Both the position numbers and the translations under genes were made by a program. Under the pieces are notes generated by a model. It did no database searches. It was not told where the DNA came from and worked only from the letters and a program-made list of their open reading frames with translations. Shown here piece after piece: positions 51,901-60,499 of a stretch of 64,000 nt of DNA. Source of the DNA: Abditibacteriaceae bacterium. Its GTDB lineage: Bacteria; Armatimonadota; Abditibacteriia; Abditibacteriales; Abditibacteriaceae. Each line of letters starts with the position of its first letter. Position 1 is the stretch's first letter. The stretch lies in contig JAFAZH010000025.1 of assembly GCA_019239895.1 (NCBI GenBank), positions 151,118-215,117 on the forward strand, given 5' to 3'.

Positions 51901-54900
51901 ACGGAGCCGGGGCAGCCACCGGGACAGTGACGCGCAATACCTCGACCACTGCTGCCCTCACGGTAAATCTAACAAGTAGCGATACAACTCAGGCAACCGT
52001 GCCCGCCACTGTCACGATTCCCGCCGGGTCGGCTTCGGCAAACTTCGCCATCAATGCGGTAGATGATAATCTGGTCAAAGGCAACAGCACCGTGACCCTG
52101 ACTGCTGCGGCTTCTGGTTTTAACTCAGATACGGCCAGCATCACGGTAACTGAAGCGGATGTGCCAACCCTGACGCTCACAGTATCCCCAACCACATTCA
52201 GTGAAGCAGCAGGGTCAAGCGCGGCGACAGCCACTTTATCACGCAATACCCTCACCACTTCGGCCCTTACCGTCACCCTGTCCAGCAGTGATCCCAGCGG
52301 AGCGACGGTGCCCACGACGGTCGTCATTCCCATCGGCGCGCGGACGGTCACTTTTGGCGTGAATGCAGTTGACGATAACTTAGTGGATGGCAACAAGTCA
52401 GTTACGCTCGGCGCCAGTGCCAACGGTTTTGTGAGCGACACGGCAACGGTCAATGTCACCAATAGCGATGTGCCAACTCTCACCCTGAGCGTCAGTCCAA
52501 CGACCTTTGGCGAAAACGCGGGGCCGGGAGCAGCCATTGGCACAGTCTCGCGCAACACTGCGACCACAACGGCCTTAACGGTCAATTTGTCCAGTAACAA
52601 TTCGTCACAGGCTACGGTGCCCGCAACAGTGACAATCCCTGCGGGCGCGGCAGCAGCCACCTTCCCGATTGATGCTGTAGATAATAATCTGGTTACTGGC
52701 CCTACCACCGTTACGATTAAAGCTACGAAGTCAGGATTTGTGAGCGACACCGCAACCGTTACGGTCAATAACACTGATACGCCACAATTGACGTTGAGCA
52801 TAACGCCCACTACTTTTAGTGAGGGAGCAGGCAGTAATGCCGCCAGAGGCACCATATCACGTAACACCTCAACGGCCTCTGCCCTTACTGTCAATTTATC
52901 AGCCAGTGATGCTAACAGCACGCAACTTCTTACTACAGTCACCATTCCTGCCGGAGCTTCCTCTGCGCCATTTACGGTGAGTGTCGTAGATGACAAAATT
53001 GCTCAGGGCGACCGTGTGGTCACTATCACCGCTTCGGCCACTGGACTGGCTTCCGATTCGGTTCCAGTCACTATCACCGACAACGATGTGCCCACTTTAG
53101 ATTTAAAGATTAATCCTCTGTCTTTCTCAGAAGGCGCAGGCACAGCGGCGGCAACGGGCACCATAACCCGCAACACGCCGACCACATCAGCACTCACAGT
53201 CAATCTCACCAGCAGCAACACCAATAAAGCCACTGTGCCAGCCACCGTTACAATTCCCGCCGGGGCGACCTCAGCGAACTTCCCAATTGCCGCCGTTGAT
53301 AATACTATCGCCGATGGGCCAGCAACCGTTACCATAACGGCACAGGCCAGCGGGTTTGTGACGGGTACTCAGACCGTGACGGTAACAGACAATGATGGCC
53401 CAACGCTTTCTGTCACCATCAACCCTGGCACCTTCAACGAAAATGCCGGGGCAGGTGCCGCTACCGGAACAGTATCCCGCAATACTTCGACAGCCTCTGC
53501 CTTAACGGTTAGTTTGTCGAGCAATAATACAAGCAAAGTCCAGGTGCCTGCGACGGTAACAATACCCGCCGGAGCCACTTCAGCCACTTTCTCGCTGACC
53601 GCTGTAGATGATGGCATCGCCACTGGCCCGCAGAAGGTGCTGATTACCGCCACGGCAACTGGCTTTAACGCTGGTTCGCAGACGGTGACGGTCAATGATA
53701 GTGAAGTGCCAACACTGACTTTAACTATCGCGCCAACTTCTTTCAGCGAAAAGGCAGGGGCTAATGCGGCGCGGGCAACGCTTTCCAGTAATACGCCGCC
53801 AGGGGATGCGCTTGTGGTGCGCCTGGTTAGTAGCAATCCGAATCAGGTGGGAGTGCCCAACAGTGTCACTATCCCCGCCGGTGCCTCCTCCACAACATTC
53901 CCCGTGGCAGCGGTAGATGACAATATCATTACTGGCCCGCAGACTGTGACCATAACCGCTTCGGCCACCGCAACGGGCACTGCTGCGCCAATTACTTCGG
54001 GCACGGCAACCATCACCGTACTGGAAGCCGATCAGGTGGCTCCGACGCCAACTCCAGTGGCCACGCCTACTCCGGCAGGGCCGACCCCAACGCCCACCCC
54101 CAAACCGGCCTTAACCTTGAGCGTTACGCCTGTAACCTTCGATAAAGGGGCGGGAACGGGAGTGGCGACGGGCACAGTAACCCGCAATGCCCTCACAGGC
54201 ACTGCCCTTACCGTGACTCTGACCAGTGATGATCCGACGCGCGTGCATGTGCCATCCACCACCATCATTCCAGCCAATGTTACGTCGGTGACTTTCCCGG
54301 TGGATGCCATAAACAATAGCAAATCCGACGGCTCGCATGTGATAACACTGACAGCCACGGCACCAGGCTTTACGCTTGCCAGCACCACTGTCACCGTCAC
54401 CGACATCAAGACACCCGCCTTGACCTTAGATGTACAGCCAAAGAGTTTTGATGAGACTGGCGGAGCCACCGCAGCTAGCGGCACCGTAACCCGCAATACG
54501 CCCACCACAACCCCCTTGCAGGTTAACCTGGTGAGCGGCGATCCGACCAAGGTACGAGTGCCTGCGGTGGTTACCATACCCAGCGGTGCGACTGCCGCCC
54601 ATTTCCCTGTGACGGCTGTAGATAACCACCTGGCCGATGGGTCGTCCTTAGTGCGTCTGGTCGCCAGTGCTCCCGGCTTCGTGTCAGGGGTGACAATTGT
54701 CACGGTGAATGATAGTCAGATTCCCGCCTTAAGCCTGAGCATTGCACCCTCAACCTTCAGCGAGGGCGCGGGGCCCCATGCCGCAGCGGGGACAGTGAGC
54801 CGTAACACAGCGACAACTGCATCCCTGCGCGTTAATCTCCTGAGCAGTGATCTTAGCAAGGTGCAGGTGCCAACTTTCGTCGTTATCCCGGCGGGTGCTA

Positions 54901-56768
54901 CCACGGTCACTTTCCCGATTGCCGCTGAAGATAACACCATCGCCGATGGCTCGCGCCCGGTTAAAATCACGGCGCGGGCAACCGGGTTGAATGAAGCCTC
55001 ACAGACGGTCACTGTCACGGACAATGACCGGCCCGCTTTGACCTTAACCGTGACGCCCGCCACTTTCAGTGAGGGTGCGGGGAGTCATGCTGCCACTGGC
55101 ACTATAACGCGCAACACCCCACCAAATACACCATTGACGGTGACTTTAGCCAGCAGTAATCCGGGGCGGGTACGAGTGCCTGCGCAAGTCATTATTCCAG
55201 TTGGCAAATTATCCACCACGTTCCCGCTGACCGCTGTAGACAACAAAGTTATAGATGGCTCTCAGCATGTCACTATTACCGCTCGTCAGGCTGGTTTTGT
55301 GCCTGGCACTGCCACGGTGCTGGTGCAGGATAATGACCGTCCCACTCCAACACCCACGCCGGTGCCAACACCCAGCCCAACACCTACTTCACCCTTACAA
55401 GGTTGGGGCTTTAACGGTTTCGGACAAATTGGTGATGGCACGGCGGTTAATCGCGTGACGCCGGAGGCAGTGCGCCAAGGGGTGGGCATTGTCACGATCA
55501 GTGCTGGTGGCTCGCACACCCTGGCTATCCGTAACGATGGCGCTGTTTTGGCGTGGGGCTTTAATGGCTATGGCGAGTTAGGCGATGGCAGCACCACCAA
55601 TCACTTTACCCCCACTGTGATTGTCGGGCTTTCTAATGTGCGAGCGGTAGACGCTGGTTGGTATCACTCTTTAGCTTTGAAGAGTGATGGCACGGTGTGG
55701 GCCTGGGGCTTTAACGGTCATGGTCAACTGGGTGATGGCACAAGCACAGATCGGCACCGTCCGGTGCAAGTGCAAGGTTTAACTGGAGTGACGGCCATTG
55801 CTGCTGGCGTCTACCATAACCTGGCTTTAAAGAGTGATGGCACCGTCTGGGCCTGGGGCGCGAATGAGAGCGGACAAGTGGGTGACAACACCTCGAATCA
55901 GCGCAGCTTGCCCGTTCAAGTTCAAAACTTAAATAATATCACAGCGTTAGCTGCCGGAGCCGCCCATTCATTAGCCTTGCGCAGCGATGGCACGGTGTGG
56001 GCCTGGGGCAGTAATCAATTTGGTCAACTGGGAACGGGATCAAACGACAACAGCGCGGTTCCGATTCCCGTTGGTGGTTTATCAGGAGTTACGGCCATAA
56101 CCGCAGGCTACGTGCATAGCGTGGCTTTGGCCGCAGGAGGCACACGGGTCTTGGCGTGGGGCAGTAACCAGTATGGTCAGGTGGGTGATGGCAGCAATAC
56201 AGACCGTAATCAGCCTGTCGTGGTGCGCGGACTCACCAATGTGCAGAGCATCGTGGCGGGCACCGGGCATACCCTGGCCTTACTCAAAGATGGCACAGTG
56301 CGCTCCTGGGGTTGGAACCTCTTTGGCCAATTGGGTGATGGCACCCGCCGTGATCGCAATGTGCCAGTATCCATTAGTAACCTCAAGGGAGTTACGGCTA
56401 TTGCCGCCGGTTACGCGCACAGCATGGCCCTGAGTCCTGCATCTAATACCGTTAGAGCGGCGGCCAGTTCCGCTACGCTGGTTTCCAACAGTTCGGCGCG
56501 GGCTGCCACGGATACAATTCAAATCCTCTTTACGTTGCCGCTTGATGCTGAAAGTGCAGGCGACGCAGATCACTACTCAGTCACGGTTGATGGCCGTGGA
56601 GTCGGTGTTACCAGTGCGGGTTACAATGCCGTTAATCACATCTTAACGCTCAGTGTTGCGGAAGGCACTCTGCGTCCCGGTGACGAGGTTGTCATTACGT
56701 GGCGCGAGGTCAGCGATAGCAACGGTTGTTTAGACGTGGGTGAAGTCGGCCCTATCATAGTGCAATAG
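48987..56768 (+). CDS. Giant surface protein: SBBP, Calx-beta-like and RCC1 repeats
   Basis: A 2593-residue protein. An N-terminal hydrophobic stretch (~15-38, [18 protein letters not shown]) is a signal or anchor. Residues ~75-300 form a conserved head ([37 protein letters not shown]) often found before SBBP repeats. About eight SBBP repeats follow (~304-748, SYSTYLGG...[15 protein letters not shown]). Then come thirteen Calx-beta-like repeats of ~100 residues ([19 protein letters not shown]... [12 protein letters not shown]...AVDDN). These are in two blocks joined by a PTPTP linker, with a second such linker after them. Seven RCC1 repeats (WAWGxNxxGQLGDGT) form a closed propeller, and a SwmB-like sandwich ends the chain. 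It has a heptanucleotide tract at 49805. An adhesive surface role is likely. It is followed 24 bp later by a FecR/barrel gene. Confidence 0.9.
   Translation: [2593 protein letters not shown]
49805..49832 (+). repeat. Heptanucleotide tandem repeat inside the giant gene
   Basis: Four copies of AATCCGC (the second with one mismatch), plus AAT, encode [10 protein letters not shown]. The unit of seven is not a multiple of three, so gain or loss of a copy would shift the frame about 270 codons into the gene. Confidence 0.85.
49896..51228 (+). repeat. SBBP repeat array (coding)
   Basis: About eight coding repeats of ~55 residues: [58 protein letters not shown]. They are expected to form beta-propeller blades. 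The DNA repeats are diverged, so they will not recombine easily. Confidence 0.9.
51242..55340 (+). repeat. Calx-beta-like repeat array, 13 units (coding)
   Basis: Thirteen ~100-residue units; nine lie before a Pro/Thr linker (~54036-54110) and four after it. Consensus motifs are [21 protein letters not shown], [15 protein letters not shown], and [24 protein letters not shown], then DTATVTVxxxD. The acidic loops suggest Ca2+ binding. Confidence 0.88.
55402..56437 (+). repeat. RCC1 repeat array, 7 units (coding)
   Basis: Seven units of ~50 residues with WGxNxxGQLGDGT and [18 protein letters not shown], the number needed to close an RCC1-type propeller. Confidence 0.9.
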
Positions 56769-56792
56769 TCAATATTAAGGAGAATGTTATTC

Positions 56793-58577
56793 ATGCCAAC
56801 TTCTAATTTGCGATGGTATGCCGTGGTTCGTGCTGTTGTGTTGTTAGGGCTTATCCCTTTCACCAGAATGCATCCAGCCTGCGCCCAGGTGGCGCGTTTG
56901 GGGCCGGTGCAACACATTACAGAGAAGAAGATGGGCAACGATGCAGCCTGGCAGTCGGCGGCAACAGGCGCGGCCTTAAACGTCAATGACCGCTTGCGCA
57001 CGGGTAAACGCTCCAAAGCCGATGTCCGCTTTACCGATGGCTCCCTGTTGCGTCTGGGACAGCTTTCTTCCATCGAAGTGCGCAGCGCCAAAGGGGTAGC
57101 CCTGACCGGTGGGCAACTGATGTTTGCCATGTTGAAGCCGGGGCGGGTGTTGGCGGGCAGTGCCACGGCTGAAATTAAAGGCAGTGTCGGTCTTATCACC
57201 GTGAAAGATGATGGCACATCCGATTTCTCCCTCTTTTCGGGAGCAATGGATGTCACATCAGTGCAAGGCACCACCTCTTTGCGACCAGGGCAGTCTGTGT
57301 CGGTGCGCACCGACGGTACGCTTTCCGCCATCCGCGCCACCCTGCCATTCTTTTTTGCCGATGGCACCAGCGACCCCGACATGCTCGAACCGCCTTCCAA
57401 TGCGCCGCATGTGGGATCACCGACTAACATCCGCGAGCGCCAGCAGCCAGCGCGGACAGCTATTAACACTAGCACCACGACCAGCATAACCCAATCAATG
57501 GGGCCGCTGGTGCCATTTGGCATAAGCCCCGCTGGTCGTCCGAATCCCTTTCCGACCCCTTTTCCCACCGTGCCGCCGCCCGTTGATTCGCGCGCCAGCA
57601 TTGCGGGCAGCGCGTTGCCGCGCCGCTCTCAGGTTGCTGAAGCGCCCAATCTTCCCCTTGCCAATCCGCCAGGGACAACGGCTGATGCGAATGCCGTTGA
57701 TTTAGGTGCGGCTTACGCGCACATGGGCCAAGTGGATCCCAGTTTAGGCTCTGGGGATGAAGGCGATGTCCGCGTTATCGGAGTGCTTGGTGATGCCGGA
57801 CGCTATGGGATTGGCGGGCGTATTTACGGAGCAGGCTCACAGGGCCACTGGTTCACCGAAGCCGAATTCACGCCCTTGCGTGTGCGGACGGCAGCAGGCG
57901 ATATTCGTGACCTTTCGACTATCAGCAATGCTAACATCACCTACCGTTTACGGCGCACCATCATTAAGGCAGGACGGCAGCGGTTTTTAGCAGGCCCGAC
58001 CCAGGCGGCCATTTTAGGCTCAATGGTGCGCCAGGGTGGGCGCGAAGTGATGGACGCCATGAGCATAACAGAGATTATGGGCAAAGGCCGCTTGCAGGTG
58101 GCTTATCTCTATGATGCCTTTCCCAACAATCTGCCCTTCCGCGTGCCGGGCCTCCAGAAAGGTTGGTATGGACGCTATTCCCTGCAAGAGAAGGCGGGCA
58201 ACTTTGGTCTCAACGTCTTGAATTACGAGAAAGCACCAATTTCTTCTGGCACCGGCATAACTGGCGATTTTGCAGTGTCTCTGGTGCCGAAACAAATTGA
58301 ATTCTATGGTGAATTAGGGCGCGACCCCTACAAGCGGCGTCTCACCACATTAGGTCTTAGCTTCCCCGGTCTCTATGATCGCACCGATTTCGATGTTTAT
58401 GTGGAATATGCCAAAGTGCGCGGCAGCAGCGTCGCCGCCGACCTGCCGCCGGAGTTAGCCATCCTGGTTTATCGCCGCCTCAACCCCTACATGAACTTGC
58501 TGCTGGCCATGAACAAATTCTCTAACACCACGCGTCTAACCGTTGGTCTTTCTGCGGGAGCCAAGTTGAGCGAGTAG
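56793..58577 (+). CDS. FecR-domain protein with barrel-like C-terminus
   Basis: A ~594-residue protein with a signal peptide (VVRAVVLLGLIPFTRMHPACAQ). A FecR domain (~40-190) contains LNVNDRLRTGKRSKADVRFTDGSLLRLGQLSSIEV. A Pro-rich linker (~235-270) follows. The ~290-residue C-terminal region has alternating hydrophobic/aromatic strands (GRYGIGGRIYGAG, TFSLQEKAGNFGLNVLNY-type), consistent with an outer-membrane barrel. The ATG at 56793 has AAGGAG 10 nt upstream. It follows the giant surface protein by 24 bp and is surely co-transcribed, so it may anchor or export that protein (inference). Confidence 0.75.
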   Translation: MPTSNLRWYAVVRAVVLLGLIPFTRMHPACAQVARLGPVQHITEKKMGNDAAWQSAATGAALNVNDRLRTGKRSKADVRFTDGSLLRLGQLSSIEVRSAKGVALTGGQLMFAMLKPGRVLAGSATAEIKGSVGLITVKDDGTSDFSLFSGAMDVTSVQGTTSLRPGQSVSVRTDGTLSAIRATLPFFFADGTSDPDMLEPPSNAPHVGSPTNIRERQQPARTAINTSTTTSITQSMGPLVPFGISPAGRPNPFPTPFPTVPPPVDSRASIAGSALPRRSQVAEAPNLPLANPPGTTADANAVDLGAAYAHMGQVDPSLGSGDEGDVRVIGVLGDAGRYGIGGRIYGAGSQGHWFTEAEFTPLRVRTAAGDIRDLSTISNANITYRLRRTIIKAGRQRFLAGPTQAAILGSMVRQGGREVMDAMSITEIMGKGRLQVAYLYDAFPNNLPFRVPGLQKGWYGRYSLQEKAGNFGLNVLNYEKAPISSGTGITGDFAVSLVPKQIEFYGELGRDPYKRRLTTLGLSFPGLYDRTDFDVYVEYAKVRGSSVAADLPPELAILVYRRLNPYMNLLLAMNKFSNTTRLTVGLSAGAKLSE

Positions 58578-58606
58578 TTTAGCCCTCATCTACCCGTTCT
58601 ATCGCT

Positions 58607-58729
58607 CTTGATTTAACACAAAGATCACTAAGACAGCACAAAGAACACAAAAGAAATATAGGATTTCTGTTTGTCCTTGTAATCCCTGTGTTCTTTGTGC
58701 CTTCTTTGTGATCTTTGTGTTAAATCAAG
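58607..58729. repeat. MITE-like palindrome (CTTGATTTAACACAAAGATCAC ends)
   Basis: The outer 22 bases (58607-58628) are the exact reverse complement of 58708-58729, and the adjacent 21 bases continue the pairing with few mismatches (CACAAAGAACACA on both arms). It is ~123 bases of noncoding, AT-rich DNA. The start region of the following peptidase gene runs into its right arm in the extended frame, which is why a later start is chosen. Confidence 0.85.
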
Positions 58730-58760
58730 GAAGTTTCAGAAGCGTAGGAAAGGGGCCGGG

Positions 58761-60485
58761 GTGAGAGCTAAGACGCGTCCCAATCAAAACCTTATACTTA
58801 GCTGCGTGGATAATTCCCGCTTTTCAAATCACAACGCTTTTATACAAGCTTCCTGTCTGCTCTTGGCCCTGAGTTGGAGCGGCACCGTTTTTGGGCAAGC
58901 TCCCACCACAAACACGCCGCCTCCGAATGGGCCAGATACACCAGGCAGCAGGCGCACCCGAAACAGGGTCAGGCCGGAAGCAAATCCCGCCACTCCCAAC
59001 CCAGACAAACCCGCCAGCGAAACGAAGTCTGGTGACGCATCCAGCACCGATAAGGATAAAGCTAAAGACGATGCCCAGGATAAACCGCGCCAGACCGAAA
59101 CCAAGCACACCCTGACTCTTAACGGGCAAAGGCTGAACTACACGGCGATGACAGGCATGATGCCGCTCAAGGACACTGAGGGCAAAACCACCGCGGAAAT
59201 CTTCTTTGTGGCTTACACCAAGGACAATGTAACTGACCTCGCCAAGCGACCCATCACCTTCTCTTTTAATGGTGGCCCAGGCTCCGCTTCAGTATGGATG
59301 CACATGGGGATGTTGGGGCCACGTCGCATCAAGCTTAAAGAAGATGGCGGCGCACTGCCGCCACCCTATGAGTTAGTGGATAACGAGTATTCGCTCTTAG
59401 ATGAAACTGATCTGGTGTTCATTGACCCAGTTGGTACGGGCTATAGTCGGGCGACTAAACCGGAAGACGCCAGTCAGTTTTATGGCCTGAGTGGTGATGT
59501 GCGCAGCGTCGGTGACTTTATCCGGCTGTATGTCACGAAAAACGTGCGCTGGCTCTCGCCCAAATTTCTCATCGGCGAAAGCTATGGCACGATGCGGGCA
59601 GCAGCCCTGAGCGGAGAGTTGGCCAACCGGCAGCACATGAACCTGAATGGCATCATGTTGGTCTCGACCGTGCTGAACTTTCAAACCATCGCAGGCGGCG
59701 AGGCCAACGACCTGCCACAAGTGCTCTATCTGCCCAGTTTCACCGCCACCGCCTGGCATCATAAGAAGTTGCCGCCGGATTTGCAGCAACTACCACTAAC
59801 CGAAGTGCTCAAGCAAGCGGAAGATTTTGCTGCCGGTGACTATAACCATGCGCTGCTCTTAGGGGATGCTCTCCCGCCAGCAGAAAGGCAGACCGTCCTC
59901 CGCCAGATGTCGCGTTTTACGGGTCTTTCCGAGAGTTACCTTAACCGCGCCGATTTGCGCCCTACGCTTAGCCGTTTTGCGGTGGAATTGCTGCGCGACC
60001 AAAACCTCCAGGTCGGGCGTTATGACAGTCGCTACACCGGCTACGTCCAAGACCGCCTAACTGAAACGACGGAGAGCGACCCCAGTTATGATGCTGTTGC
60101 CAGCGTTTTTGCCTCGACCTTCAATAACTATGCGCGCACGGAATTGAAGTTTGAAGAAGATCAACCTTATGAGATACTGGCCAGTTTGCGCTCCTGGAAT
60201 TGGGGCGAGGATAACGGCTTTGTCAACGTGGCCGATACCCTCGCGCAGAGCATGACGCGCAACCCGTTTCTCAAAGTTCATATCTCCTGCGGCTATAGTG
60301 ATCTGGCGACCCCTTATTTCGCGGCTCGCTACACCTTTAGCCATCTGCGCATTGCGCCGGAATTAAGGAAGAACCTTATCCTCGATTACTATGCCGCCGG
60401 GCATATGATGTATCTCAATTTGCCCGACCTCAAGAAGTCGAAGACTGACCTGACAAATTTCATCCGCTCTTCTTATCAGCATTAG
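58761..60485 (+). CDS. Peptidase S10 (serine carboxypeptidase-like)
   Basis: A ~574-residue exported enzyme. A hydrophobic signal region (ASCLLLALSWSGTVFGQA) is followed by a Pro/Asp/Lys-rich linker. The S10 alpha/beta-hydrolase fold shows FSFNGGPGSASVWMHMG (oxyanion hole), FLIGESYGTMRAAAL (nucleophile Ser), CGYSDLATPYFAARYTF (catalytic Asp) and AAGHMMYLN (catalytic His). The GTG at 58761 has AGGAAAGGGG just upstream. The frame extends to a TTG at 58695 inside the palindrome, which is unlikely to be used. It probably releases C-terminal residues from peptides in the periplasm or outside the cell. Confidence 0.88.
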   Translation: MRAKTRPNQNLILSCVDNSRFSNHNAFIQASCLLLALSWSGTVFGQAPTTNTPPPNGPDTPGSRRTRNRVRPEANPATPNPDKPASETKSGDASSTDKDKAKDDAQDKPRQTETKHTLTLNGQRLNYTAMTGMMPLKDTEGKTTAEIFFVAYTKDNVTDLAKRPITFSFNGGPGSASVWMHMGMLGPRRIKLKEDGGALPPPYELVDNEYSLLDETDLVFIDPVGTGYSRATKPEDASQFYGLSGDVRSVGDFIRLYVTKNVRWLSPKFLIGESYGTMRAAALSGELANRQHMNLNGIMLVSTVLNFQTIAGGEANDLPQVLYLPSFTATAWHHKKLPPDLQQLPLTEVLKQAEDFAAGDYNHALLLGDALPPAERQTVLRQMSRFTGLSESYLNRADLRPTLSRFAVELLRDQNLQVGRYDSRYTGYVQDRLTETTESDPSYDAVASVFASTFNNYARTELKFEEDQPYEILASLRSWNWGEDNGFVNVADTLAQSMTRNPFLKVHISCGYSDLATPYFAARYTFSHLRIAPELRKNLILDYYAAGHMMYLNLPDLKKSKTDLTNFIRSSYQH

Positions 60486-60499
60486 ACCTGTCAATGCAA

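Noticed and set aside
51500..55063. Long minus-strand open frames opposite the Calx-beta-like repeats (up to ~335 codons)
   Set aside because: They lie in the shadow of the giant gene. Their Val/Ala/Thr-rich repeats mirror the coding strand and they have no ribosome-binding site or homologue-like motif.
51242..55340. Regular ~300-bp periodicity resembling a repeat array or CRISPR
   Set aside because: The repeats are coding, diverged and ~100 codons long; no short identical repeat with unique spacers is present.
56636..57601. 321-codon minus-strand frame across the giant gene end and the FecR gene
   Set aside because: It overlaps two well-supported genes on the other strand and has no recognisable domain.
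58695..58760. Extended N-terminus of the S10 peptidase from a TTG
   Set aside because: The added codons lie in the right arm of a palindromic element and would put a Cys-rich stretch ahead of the signal peptide.
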